A stretch of 49,792 nt of DNA from Treponema sp. (GCA_009785215.1 WQWU01000013.1:1-49792), one strand, 5' to 3'. Shown: positions 36,225 to 44,729, counted from the first letter of the stretch. Translations and numbers: made by a program. Notes: generated by a model not told the origin, from the letters alone.

Positions 36225-37556
36225 ATGGCGGCAGTAATGAGAGATTTAGAACAGGTAAACGCCGACTTGCAGGAACAGAAAGAACGCGTAGAAAATGTCG
36301 ATTTTAAAATGGTAACTTTTTCGCTTGCCGGAAAAGATTACGGCGTTGATATCATGAATGTTAAAGAAATCGCAAAGGCAGACAAGTTTACATATGTACC
36401 TAATGCGGCATCTTATGTACGCGGTGTGTATAATCTCCGCGGTGATATTATCCCGATTATCGACCTTAGGCAGTTTTTCCATTTATCTGTAGAAAGCAGA
36501 AGTGACAATCTGGAAAATATGCTTATTCTGCATATTAATGATCAGGTTTACGGAACAATCGTAGATAAAATTGATAAAGTTGTAGGAATAACAAAAGAAT
36601 CGATTCAGCCGCCTCATCCTATTTTCGGCGACATTAATATCAAGTTTATAAGCGGCGTTGTAGAAAAGCAGGGTGACCTTTACATCATTTTGGATGTTGT
36701 CCGCATTTTTACAGTTTCAGACGAAGAAAAAAACAAATCACGCGCTGCAGTCAGCGATGGAGAATATTTCGTTCCGGCTTCTCCTTCCGGAGATCAGGCA
36801 GCGTCTCAGCGGGCAACTGCCGATTCAGCTATTGGTTTTATCCAGGAAAGTCTTTCCGCTTTACGCAGATTTGTTGTTTCCGGTATTAACGAAACATGGC
36901 TGCGAAGACGTTTTGCCGAATGGAGCGCCGGCCGCTCGGGCGAAGGTTTACAGTTACGAAGCGCAACGGAAGCCGATGACTTCCTTAATACTTTCCCGTC
37001 TCCGTGTTCAGGTGAATTCTGGAGCGATTCCTATGCTAATGCAGTTAAGAAAGCCTTGCCGGAAAATTCTGCCGGAAATATTAATGTCTGGAATGTTGGC
37101 TGCGGAAAGGGCTATGAAACTTTTTCATTTGCCTGTATACTTAAATCCAGGTATCCTAATGCACATATCAAGATATGGGCAAACGATAATGATATAATGT
37201 CTGTTTCGCAGGCGCCTAACATGTCTTTCGATCTTGAAGAACTGCCGGAATTCTGCAGACCTTTTATGGTACGCGGATCAAGCGGTTATTCATTTAATCA
37301 GTCTATAAAGGACTCGATTATTTTCGAATACCATGATATAACTAACGAAAATACCCTGCCTGATGTTGATATTATTCTGGCAAGGGATATTGTTTCGTTT
37401 CTGCCGGCGCAGGAACAAACAAGAATTTTAGCGGATTTTACTGAAAAGCTAAAAAACCGCGGAATTGCCATCATGGGAAGAAACGAAGTATTAACAGGCG
37501 GCGGCTGGCAGTCAGTTGCAGATGATCCGGTGTCAGCTTACATGTATAGCAATTGA
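36225..37556 (+). CDS. cheW: CheW fused to a CheR-like domain
   Basis: 443 aa. Residues about 25-165 form a CheW coupling domain (GKDYGVDIMNVKEI, YVRGVYNLRGDIIPIIDLR). Residues about 205-443 look like the CheR methyltransferase catalytic domain: NVWNVGCGKGYETFSFACIL for the SAM loop, ARDIVSFLPAQEQTRIL for the usual CRNVLIYF region, and a final IMGRNEVL. The SAM loop and RN motif are altered, so activity is doubtful. It starts 3 bp after the cheA stop. The same CheW-CheR-like fusion is known from treponemes, where it is part of the receptor array. Confidence 0.9.
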   Translation: MAAVMRDLEQVNADLQEQKERVENVDFKMVTFSLAGKDYGVDIMNVKEIAKADKFTYVPNAASYVRGVYNLRGDIIPIIDLRQFFHLSVESRSDNLENMLILHINDQVYGTIVDKIDKVVGITKESIQPPHPIFGDINIKFISGVVEKQGDLYIILDVVRIFTVSDEEKNKSRAAVSDGEYFVPASPSGDQAASQRATADSAIGFIQESLSALRRFVVSGINETWLRRRFAEWSAGRSGEGLQLRSATEADDFLNTFPSPCSGEFWSDSYANAVKKALPENSAGNINVWNVGCGKGYETFSFACILKSRYPNAHIKIWANDNDIMSVSQAPNMSFDLEELPEFCRPFMVRGSSGYSFNQSIKDSIIFEYHDITNENTLPDVDIILARDIVSFLPAQEQTRILADFTEKLKNRGIAIMGRNEVLTGGGWQSVADDPVSAYMYSN

Positions 37557-37605
37557 TTGTTTTGAAAAAAGTCGAACAGACATACAAAATTGGAAGGAGT
37601 GAATT

Positions 37606-38082
37606 ATGAGAGTTGAGTATATCAACCCCTTTGTGGAATCTGCTTTTACTGTATTAAAAGAAGTGTTGAATTCAGAAGTTAAGCGCGGGGATATTTATCT
37701 TAAGCCTACTTCAATGTCCATCATGGGCGTAGCCGCTCTTGTCGGTCTTGCCGGTGATGTAGAAGGACGCGTTCTTTTTGATATGACAAAAGAATCTGCT
37801 TTATTTGTAGCCGGTAAAATGAACAATGAAAATTTTACAGTTCTTGACGAACTTGCCAAGGCAACTATCCAGGAACTTGCGAATATGATTACAGCTCAGG
37901 CAGTAACAAAACTTCATGATCTTGGCTTTAAATTTGACCTTACTCCGCCAGCACTCTTTACAGGCGATAACATGGAAGTTTCCACTAACCTTGGCGAAGT
38001 AGAAGCCCTTATTGTTCCAATGGAACTTGGTCCCAATTTAAAGATCGAAGTTAACGTCGCTATCCGCGAACGAGTTAAATAA
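37606..38082 (+). CDS. cheX: CheX, CheY-phosphate phosphatase
   Basis: 158 aa, the normal CheX length. The catalytic ExxN signature is present as QELANMI (Glu90, Asn93). It dephosphorylates CheY-P to reset flagellar switching. GAAGGAG lies 7 nt before the ATG. In the well-known treponemal order cheA-cheW-cheX-cheY a response regulator would follow, but here a palindrome and a tRNA come next, so CheY must be encoded elsewhere. Confidence 0.93.
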   Translation: MRVEYINPFVESAFTVLKEVLNSEVKRGDIYLKPTSMSIMGVAALVGLAGDVEGRVLFDMTKESALFVAGKMNNENFTVLDELAKATIQELANMITAQAVTKLHDLGFKFDLTPPALFTGDNMEVSTNLGEVEALIVPMELGPNLKIEVNVAIRERVK

Positions 38083-38096
38083 GATTACCCAGCCTC

Positions 38097-38117
38097 CAGC
38101 ATCTTTTAAAGATGCTG
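38097..38117. repeat. 21-bp perfect palindrome between cheX and tRNA
   Basis: CAGCATCTTT, one base, AAAGATGCTG: 10-bp arms. It starts 15 bp after the cheX stop and ends 8 bp before the tRNA. No T-tract follows, so it is an unusual terminator, a processing hairpin or a protein site. Confidence 0.6.
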
Positions 38118-38124
38118 AATGTTG

Positions 38125-38198
38125 GGGCAGTTAGCTCAGTTGGTTAGAGCACCAGCTCGACACGCTGGGGGTCACAAGTTCGAGTCTTGTACTGCCCA
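38125..38198 (+). tRNA. tRNA-Val(GAC)
   Basis: 74 nt and a complete cloverleaf: acceptor GGGCAGT/ACTGCCC, D stem GCTC/GAGC, anticodon stem CCAGC/GCTGG around loop TCGACAC, T stem ACAAG/CTTGT with TTCGAGT loop, discriminator A. The anticodon at loop positions 34-36 is GAC (valine GUC/GUU). Position 33 reads C instead of the nearly universal U. CCA is not encoded and must be added. Confidence 0.93.
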
Positions 38199-38218
38199 TT
38201 ATATTTTTTGAATATCTC

Positions 38219-38247
38219 TTGAATTAGCATTTTTCCGGTATTATAAT
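38219..38247 (+). promoter_or_regulatory. LRR gene promoter, leaderless
   Basis: -35 TTGAAT (38219-38224), 17-nt spacer, -10 TATAAT (38242-38247), 7 nt to ATG 38255. No Shine-Dalgarno. Confidence 0.75.
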
Positions 38248-38254
38248 TAATGTA

Positions 38255-39076
38255 ATGAAAAAAGGATTAATTCTATTATTACTGTTTATTCCTGCCTTAT
38301 GTGTTTTTGCAGACCCGGGCTTGCGGATTACTGTAGAAGAAAATAATACAGGGCTTACAATCACAGGCTCAACTGGCAGGGCTCATACGCTTTCAATTCC
38401 TGAAACCATCGATGGAAAGAGAGTTACTGTAATCGGCGACAGCGCTTTTATTAATAAAGGTTTAAGAGAAGTCACAATTCCCGATTCTGTAACGGTAATA
38501 GGAGACGGCGCTTTTTCCTACAATAGACTGGAAACTGTGGTGATCGGAAACAATGTAACAAGCATTGGCAGGGGAGCGTTTACAAGCAATAGGCTGATAA
38601 ATGTTACGCTAGGTTCTAGTATTGCTGCAATAGGCAAAGGCGCGTTTTCTGATAACCGGATAGAAACGATAGTTCTTCCCGATACTGTTCTGGTAATCGA
38701 CGATTATGCATTTTTCAGCAACAGATTAAGAAATATCGATATTCCTGCAAATGTAACCACGATAGGAGAAGGCGCATTTTCCGGCAATAGGCTTACATCG
38801 GTAGTAATTGGAACAAGGGTTACAACCATAAGAGACGGCGCGTTTTATAATAATTTTATTACAAGTGTTACGATTCCTGCATCGCTGGAAAGACTTGGAA
38901 ACCGGGCATTTGATGCGCGTTCATCGGACGGCAGAATAAGAGGTAATATTGTATTTGCCGATGTAAGCGGAAACATTCTTTATACAACGGCAAATAATTT
39001 TGATGCTTTTTTTGCAAGTAATGGAAGAAGAGCCGGCAGATATGTTTTATCTGAAGGTAACTGGAGAATGGAATAA
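38255..39076 (+). CDS. Secreted leucine-rich repeat protein (BspA/TpLRR type)
   Basis: 273 aa. A signal peptide (KKGLILLLLFIPALCVFA) is followed by about seven 23-residue repeats of the form IPxSVTxIGxGAFxxNxLxxV over residues 45-230, for example VTIPDSVTVIGDGAFSYNRL. This is the LRR_5/TpLRR repeat found in treponemal and Bacteroides surface proteins, often involved in adhesion. There is no lipobox, so it is periplasmic or exported. Ligand unknown. Confidence 0.9.
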   Translation: MKKGLILLLLFIPALCVFADPGLRITVEENNTGLTITGSTGRAHTLSIPETIDGKRVTVIGDSAFINKGLREVTIPDSVTVIGDGAFSYNRLETVVIGNNVTSIGRGAFTSNRLINVTLGSSIAAIGKGAFSDNRIETIVLPDTVLVIDDYAFFSNRLRNIDIPANVTTIGEGAFSGNRLTSVVIGTRVTTIRDGAFYNNFITSVTIPASLERLGNRAFDARSSDGRIRGNIVFADVSGNILYTTANNFDAFFASNGRRAGRYVLSEGNWRME

Positions 39077-39107
39077 AATTTTTTGTTTAAATATTTTCCG
39101 GGATATC

Positions 39108-39148
39108 TCACGTAAGTGACGTACGTGATGTTTTACGTAAGTGACGTA
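39108..39148. promoter_or_regulatory. Repeated symmetrical operator of nucleoside transporter
   Basis: The 14-bp ACGTAAGTGACGTA occurs twice (39110-39123 and 39135-39148), 25 bp apart. The first is embedded in a 7-bp-arm inverted repeat TCACGTA...TACGTGA (39108-39114/39122-39128). The second forms TACGT-AAGTG-ACGTA (39134-39148) and touches the -35. This layout suggests a repressor or activator site. Confidence 0.65.
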
Positions 39149-39177
39149 TTGACAATAAATCTGAATTTTCCTACAAT
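39149..39177 (+). promoter_or_regulatory. Strong sigma-70 promoter of nucleoside transporter operon
   Basis: -35 TTGACA (39149-39154, perfect), 17-nt spacer, -10 TACAAT (39172-39177). The predicted leader of about 30 nt carries AGGAG about 8 nt before the ATG at 39215. Confidence 0.85.
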
Positions 39178-39214
39178 GAGTAAAATAATCCAATCTAAAA
39201 CAGGAGAAATATCA

Positions 39215-40309
39215 ATGAAAAAAACCGGTGTAATTTTAATTGCAATTCTTGTATTGTTTGCAGCTGCTTGTACAAGAGGGCCTAGCCAGAGAAATGTAGA
39301 AGCATTCGAACTTGCGCTTATTACTGATATCGGCACTATCGATGACAAATCGTTTAATCAGGGTTCATGGGAAGGCCTTGTAAAGTATGCAAGAGAACAC
39401 AATATATCCCACAGACCTTATCAGCCTGCAGAACAGAGTGAAAATGCCTATCTTATGGCAATTGACCTTGCAGTACGCGGCGGCGCAAAACTTATTGTAA
39501 CTCCAGGTTTTCTTTTTGAAGGTTCAATTTTCGTAGCGCAGGATCGCTATCCTGAAGTACATTTTGTTCTTGTAGACGGCGTACCAAATAACGGCGACTG
39601 GGCAAATGGTCCGATATTTAGAACTGCAAACAATACTGTCGGCGTTCTTTATGCAGAAGATCAGGCAGGTTTCCTTGCAGGATATGCAGCAGTAAAAGAC
39701 GGAAACAGAAGACTTGGTTTTGTCGGCGGAATGGCTGTTCCTGCAGTTGTTCGTTTCGGTTACGGTTTTGTTCAGGGCGCAGAATATGCAGCTCAGGAAT
39801 TAGGACTGCCGGTTGGCTCTGTAACTATCAATTATCACTATACAGGCGGTTTTTCCGCAACACCGGAAGCTCAGGCTTTATCAGCTTCATGGTTTAACAG
39901 CGGCGTAGAAATTATCTTTGCTTGCGGCGGCGCAGTTGGAAACTCTGTAATGGCAGCGGCAGAACAGGCAAACAAAAAAGTAATCGGTGTTGATGTTGAT
40001 CAATCCGGCGAATCCCCCACCGTTATAACATCTGCAATGAAAGGGCTTCAGTCATCTGTTTATGATTGTATTTCAGATTTCTATGCAGGCAGATTCCCCG
40101 GCGGGCAAACACTTGTTTTTAAAGCGGCAAATAACGGCGTTGGACTTCCAATGGAAACATCAAAATTTGATACATTCAGTTTAGCTGACTATAATGCAAT
40201 TTATCAAAGACTTGCTAATCTTGAAATTCAAAGGATGGAAAATCTGGCAGAAGACGGAAGCCCAAGAGTGGTTCCTGTACGTATCGTCAGAATTACAGAA
40301 GTTAGGTAA
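39215..40309 (+). CDS. BMP/PnrA-type nucleoside-binding lipoprotein
   Basis: 364 aa. The signal (KKTGVILIAILVLFAAAC) ends in a lipobox AAAC. The BMP family core is recognisable: ALITDIGTIDDKSFNQGSWEG, DRYPEVHFVLVDG, EDQAGFLAGYAA, GFVGGMAVPAVVRFGYGF and ANKKVIGVDVDQS. It is the extracytoplasmic receptor of an ABC importer. Treponema pallidum PnrA of this family binds purine nucleosides. The downstream uridine-phosphorylase-like gene makes pyrimidine nucleosides possible here. ATG 39215 is chosen for its AGGAG. A longer frame lacks one and starts in the operator. Confidence 0.9.
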   Translation: MKKTGVILIAILVLFAAACTRGPSQRNVEAFELALITDIGTIDDKSFNQGSWEGLVKYAREHNISHRPYQPAEQSENAYLMAIDLAVRGGAKLIVTPGFLFEGSIFVAQDRYPEVHFVLVDGVPNNGDWANGPIFRTANNTVGVLYAEDQAGFLAGYAAVKDGNRRLGFVGGMAVPAVVRFGYGFVQGAEYAAQELGLPVGSVTINYHYTGGFSATPEAQALSASWFNSGVEIIFACGGAVGNSVMAAAEQANKKVIGVDVDQSGESPTVITSAMKGLQSSVYDCISDFYAGRFPGGQTLVFKAANNGVGLPMETSKFDTFSLADYNAIYQRLANLEIQRMENLAEDGSPRVVPVRIVRITEVR

Positions 40310-40319
40310 TGTAATTAAA

Positions 40320-41834
40320 ATGGATTTTACCGTTGAAATGACCGGGATTACTAAAGTATTTCCCGGTGTTGTTGCTAACGAGGATGTTACGCTTCAGTTA
40401 AAAAAAGGTGAAATCCATGCATTACTGGGAGAAAACGGGGCGGGAAAATCCACCCTTATGAGTATCCTTTTTGGACTTTATCAGGCCGAAAAGGGTACAA
40501 TTAAAAAAAACGGAGAAACGGTTCGTATACTTGGACCGAACGATGCAAAAAAACTGGGAATCGGCATGGTTCACCAGCACTTTAAACTTGTTCATAATTT
40601 TACAGTTCTGGAAAACATTATTCTTGGCGCAGAAACTGTCAAATACGGCATTCTGAAATTAGACAGTGCACGCAAACAGGTAATGGACTTATCAAAGCAT
40701 TATAAACTTGAAATTGATCCAGATGCCCTCGTTTGTGATATTACTGTCGGAATGCAGCAGAGAGTAGAAATTTTAAAAATGTTATACCGCGAAAATGAAA
40801 TTTTAATTTTTGATGAACCTACGGCAGTTCTTACTCCGCAGGAAATCGAAGAGTTAATGCATATAATGAAAAATCTTGTGGCAGAAGGCAAATCGATTCT
40901 TTTTATTACGCACAAACTGGATGAAATAAAAGCAATTGCAGACAGATGTACTGTGCTTAGAAAAGGAAAGTGCGTTGGAACAGTAGATGTAAGTTCTGTT
41001 TCCAAAGAAGAATTGTCAGAGATGATGGTAGGAAGAAAAGTAAATTTTTCTGTAGAAAAAAAAGAAACTCAGCCGGGCGAAGCAATTTTAAAAGTAGAAA
41101 ATCTTACCATAAACAGCAAAACTCACGGAAAAGCAATAGTTAACAATGCAAGTTTTAACGTTCGTTCCGGCGAAATTGTCTGTATAGCAGGAATAGACGG
41201 AAACGGGCAGCAGGAACTTGTTTCTGCAATTGCAGGAATGCTTCCGCCGGACAGCGGCCGTGTTTTTCTTAAAGGAAATGAAATTACTCACAGCGATATT
41301 CGTTCAAGAAAACTTTCGCATATTCCGGAAGACAGGCAGAAACACGGGCTTGTATTGGACTATAATCTTGCGTTCAATCTTGTTTTGCAGAATTATTTTA
41401 ATCCAAGGTTTCAGAAAAACGGATTTTTAAAATTCGGCGAAATTAACAATTTTGCAGATAATTTAATAGAAACTTTTGACATTCGCTGCGGCAGCGGCTC
41501 GCGTACAATTGTCCGCAGTATGTCCGGCGGGAATCAGCAAAAAGCTATTATTGCGCGGGAGATTTCGCGCGACTCGCCGCTTTTGGTTGCAGTACAGCCG
41601 ACAAGAGGGCTTGATATTGGCGCTTGTGAATATATTCACAAACAGCTTATTGCGGAGCGCGATAAGGGCAGGGGAGTATTGCTAGTTTCACTGGAACTTG
41701 ATGAGGTAATGGATGTCTCCGACAGAATACTTGTCATATTCGAAGGAAAACTTGTTGCAGATGTAAAACCAAAAGAAGTAACGTTTCAGGAGCTTGGATT
41801 ATATATGTCAGGTTCCAAACAGGACGCTGCATGA
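40320..41834 (+). CDS. Nucleoside ABC transporter ATPase, duplicated
   Basis: 504 aa, two fused ATPase domains as in sugar- and nucleoside-type importers. Domain 1: Walker A GENGAGKST, signature VGMQQRVEIL, Walker B ILIFDEPTAVL. Domain 2: degenerate Walker A GIDGNGQQEL, signature SGGNQQKAIIAREI, VAVQPTRGLD. The degenerate second site is normal for this family. Start at ATG 40320 (MDFTVEMTGITKVFPG), 10 bp after the receptor gene. The stop overlaps the first permease as ATGA. Confidence 0.92.
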   Translation: MDFTVEMTGITKVFPGVVANEDVTLQLKKGEIHALLGENGAGKSTLMSILFGLYQAEKGTIKKNGETVRILGPNDAKKLGIGMVHQHFKLVHNFTVLENIILGAETVKYGILKLDSARKQVMDLSKHYKLEIDPDALVCDITVGMQQRVEILKMLYRENEILIFDEPTAVLTPQEIEELMHIMKNLVAEGKSILFITHKLDEIKAIADRCTVLRKGKCVGTVDVSSVSKEELSEMMVGRKVNFSVEKKETQPGEAILKVENLTINSKTHGKAIVNNASFNVRSGEIVCIAGIDGNGQQELVSAIAGMLPPDSGRVFLKGNEITHSDIRSRKLSHIPEDRQKHGLVLDYNLAFNLVLQNYFNPRFQKNGFLKFGEINNFADNLIETFDIRCGSGSRTIVRSMSGGNQQKAIIAREISRDSPLLVAVQPTRGLDIGACEYIHKQLIAERDKGRGVLLVSLELDEVMDVSDRILVIFEGKLVADVKPKEVTFQELGLYMSGSKQDAA

Positions 41835-42973
41835 AAATGAATATCTTTCAAAAGTGGTTTCCGGAAAAAAAGCTGATTATTCCGGAATCAATGTTTGATG
41901 TTATATCTTCCGGAGCAGCAATTTTTGTTGGTCTTCTGGCAGGGTTTATAATTTTGCTTATAAGCAACGCATCTCAGGCAGTATATGCTTTTGAAACCAT
42001 TCTTATAAGCGGCTTTTCTACGATGAACGACCTTGGCCAGGTTCTTTATTTTGCAACTCCGATAATACTTACAGGACTCTCTGTTGGTTTTGCTGCAAGA
42101 ACAGGACTTTTTAATATTGGAGCTGCAGGACAGTTTATTGTGGGAGCTTATGCTGCAGTGCTTGTCGGCGTTAGATGCGATTTTATTCCAGGGCATTTAC
42201 TTTGGATAACTGCTCTTCTTGCAGCTTTGCTTGCAGGCGCTCTTTGGGGAGCTATTCCCGGAATTTTTAAGGCGCTCTTTAATGTAAATGAAGTTATAGC
42301 ATGTATCATGACAAATTATATTGGTATGTATCTTGTAAACTATTTAGTTACGCAGACAGTTTACGACTCAATGCGGAACCAGAGTATGCGCGTAATGGAT
42401 AATGCAAATCTTCCCAAATTGGGAATGGATAAAATATTTTTGGATGGTTTTATTGTTTCCAGCGTTAATTCCGGAATTATAATTGCAGTTGTTTTTGCAG
42501 TACTAATGTATTTTATTTTGGAAAAAACTGCTTTTGGTTATGAATTAAAAGCATGCGGTTATAACCGCGATGCAGCGCGGTATGCAGGAATTAACGAAAA
42601 GCGCAGTATTATTCTTAGCATGACTATAGCAGGTTCACTGGCAGGTCTTGGCGGCGCGCTTCTGTTTTTATCTGGTTCAGGAATAAATATAACCGTTGTA
42701 GATATGCTTGCACAGGAAGGTTTTAACGGCATTCCTGTTGCTCTTTTGGGGCTGAACAATCCCATAGGAATTATTTTTTCTGCACTTTTTATTGCATACC
42801 TTAATGTCGGCGGCTTTAATATGCAATTATACGATTTTGCTCCTCAGGTAATAGAAATTATAATAGCCGTTATCATCTACTTTAGCGCTTTTGCGCTTCT
42901 TGTAAAAGGATTTATTGTTTCCTTTAATAAAAGAAGAAAAATAGACAGGAAAGAAGAAGGCGGCAGTGCATGA
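41831..42973 (+). CDS. Nucleoside ABC transporter permease 1
   Basis: 380 aa, about ten hydrophobic segments, BPD_transp_2 family. Typical stretches are LTGLSVGFAARTGLFNIGAAGQF, EVIACIMTNYI and AGSLAGLGGALLFLSGSG. ATGA overlaps at both ends (41831-41834 and 42970-42973) imply coupled translation with the ATPase and the second permease. Confidence 0.92.
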   Translation: MKMNIFQKWFPEKKLIIPESMFDVISSGAAIFVGLLAGFIILLISNASQAVYAFETILISGFSTMNDLGQVLYFATPIILTGLSVGFAARTGLFNIGAAGQFIVGAYAAVLVGVRCDFIPGHLLWITALLAALLAGALWGAIPGIFKALFNVNEVIACIMTNYIGMYLVNYLVTQTVYDSMRNQSMRVMDNANLPKLGMDKIFLDGFIVSSVNSGIIIAVVFAVLMYFILEKTAFGYELKACGYNRDAARYAGINEKRSIILSMTIAGSLAGLGGALLFLSGSGINITVVDMLAQEGFNGIPVALLGLNNPIGIIFSALFIAYLNVGGFNMQLYDFAPQVIEIIIAVIIYFSAFALLVKGFIVSFNKRRKIDRKEEGGSA

Positions 42974-43923
42974 ATTTAATTTATTTTCTTGTTCAGCAAA
43001 CAATGTTTTTTTCCATTCCTCTTTTAATTGTTGCGCTCGGCGGAATGTTTTCTGAACGTTCCGGTGTAATCAATATTGCTCTGGAAGGAATAATGATTAT
43101 AGGTGCATTTGCTGGTATTTTATTTATTAACTTTGCACAGCAATCCATGTCCGGGCAGAGTGTTTTAATAATGGCAGTATTTGTTTCCGCATTTACAGGT
43201 GTTGCAGTTTCGCTTCTTCATGCCTATGCAAGCATCAATTTAAAAGCTAATCAGATAATCAGCGGTACGGCAATAAATATGCTCGCTCCTGCTGTTGCAA
43301 TTTATATTGCGCGGACAATACGCAGTGTACAGCAAATACCTTTTGTGAATCAATTCCGCATAGATAAAGTTCCTCTATTCGGCGATATTCCTGTATTGGG
43401 GCCAATGCTGTTCAGGAATACATATTTTACTACTTTTTTGGGTTTTTTTATTCTTGCATTTTCTGCATTTTTACTTTACAAAACCAGCTTTGGGCTTCGC
43501 TTGCGCTCATGCGGCGAACATCCGCAGGCGGCGGATTCTCTGGGCATAAATGTATACGTTATGCGCTATTCAGGTGTAATGATTTCAGGTGCGCTTGCAG
43601 GACTCGGCGGGCTTGTGTTTGTAATTCCTACATCAATAGAATTTAATCCGGAAGTTTCCGGTTATGGGTTTTTGGCTCTTGCAGTTTTAATTTTCGGGCA
43701 ATGGAAACCCGGCCGTATTCTTGTAGCTGCATTCTTTTTTGGTCTAATGAAAGCAATATCATCTTCTTATTCCGGCATTTCATTCCTTGTAGCAATTAAT
43801 ATACCTGCTTATTTTTACAAAATGATACCTTTTATTGCCACTTTAATTGTATTGGCTTTTAGTTCAAAGTATTCTCAGGCGCCAAAAGCAGAAGGAATAC
43901 CTTACGACAAAGGACGCCGGTAA
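42970..43923 (+). CDS. Nucleoside ABC transporter permease 2
   Basis: 317 aa, second BPD_transp_2-type permease. GGMFSERSGVINIALEGIMIIGAFAG and SGALAGLGGLVFVIP are diagnostic. It pairs with the preceding permease to form the heterodimeric channel. It lies 23 bp before the nucleoside phosphorylase gene. Confidence 0.92.
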   Translation: MNLIYFLVQQTMFFSIPLLIVALGGMFSERSGVINIALEGIMIIGAFAGILFINFAQQSMSGQSVLIMAVFVSAFTGVAVSLLHAYASINLKANQIISGTAINMLAPAVAIYIARTIRSVQQIPFVNQFRIDKVPLFGDIPVLGPMLFRNTYFTTFLGFFILAFSAFLLYKTSFGLRLRSCGEHPQAADSLGINVYVMRYSGVMISGALAGLGGLVFVIPTSIEFNPEVSGYGFLALAVLIFGQWKPGRILVAAFFFGLMKAISSSYSGISFLVAINIPAYFYKMIPFIATLIVLAFSSKYSQAPKAEGIPYDKGRR

Positions 43924-43946
43924 AAGCAGCCGATAAAGGAGAAAAA

Positions 43947-44696
43947 ATGGAAAAGCAGTATCATATTGGTTTTGATAACAGCCATGGTGCGTTATACGCA
44001 ATTCTCCCCGGCGACCCAGGGCGTGTAGAAAAAATTGCATCACATCTGGAAAACCCGCATTTTTACTGTCAAAACCGCGAATATACAACATGGCTGGGCG
44101 GAATAAACGGCAAAAAAGTTTTGGTAATGTCTACAGGAATGGGCGGCCCTTCAACAGCTATTGCAATAGAAGAACTGTTTAAAACAGGCGTTTTTAATTT
44201 TATAAGAGTAGGAACTTGCGGCGGAATGGCTCTTCCTGTTACAGGCGGTGATATAGTAATAGCTTCCGGTGCAATCCGTCAGGAAGGAACAACGCGCGAG
44301 TATGTTCCAATTGAATTTCCTGCTGTTGCAAACTTGGATATTACAAACGCTCTTGTAGAAGCTGCAAAAAATCTGCGTTTAACGTGGCACACAGGAATAG
44401 TTCAATGCAAAGATTCTTTTTACGGACAGCATTCACCGGATCGTATGCCCGCAGGTTATGAACTTAACAGCAAATGGGAAGCCTGGAAAAAAGCCGGCTG
44501 TCTTGCATCGGAAATGGAAAGTGCAGCTTTGTATATAGTAAGTCAGATTTTAGGCGCACGTTCCGGCTGTGTGCTTAACGTTGTATGGAATCAAGAACGC
44601 GAAAAAAAAGGCATGAGCAACCCTCACTGCCACGATACAGAAGCTGCAATTAAAACAGCGGTAGAAGCCGTAAAAATATTGATTAACAAAAATTGA
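43947..44696 (+). CDS. Nucleoside phosphorylase, uridine-phosphorylase-like
   Basis: 249 aa, PNP/UDP family. Motifs: LPGDPGRVEKIASH, STGMGGPSTAIAIEEL, IRVGTCGGM, and the specificity region CKDSFYGQHSPDRMP, then SEMESAALY. Splits a nucleoside with phosphate into base and ribose 1-phosphate. The overall pattern is nearest to uridine phosphorylase, though purine use is not excluded. With AAAGGAG upstream and the importer directly before it, it is the intracellular enzyme of the uptake operon. Confidence 0.88.
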   Translation: MEKQYHIGFDNSHGALYAILPGDPGRVEKIASHLENPHFYCQNREYTTWLGGINGKKVLVMSTGMGGPSTAIAIEELFKTGVFNFIRVGTCGGMALPVTGGDIVIASGAIRQEGTTREYVPIEFPAVANLDITNALVEAAKNLRLTWHTGIVQCKDSFYGQHSPDRMPAGYELNSKWEAWKKAGCLASEMESAALYIVSQILGARSGCVLNVVWNQEREKKGMSNPHCHDTEAAIKTAVEAVKILINKN

Positions 44697-44729
44697 TCCG
44701 TGTAAAAACTAAAGTTACAGGAGAGACAT

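Noticed and set aside
38255-39076. LRR DNA repeats as a mobile or tandem-repeat locus
   Set aside because: The repetition is explained by the 23-residue protein repeats and the DNA units have diverged.
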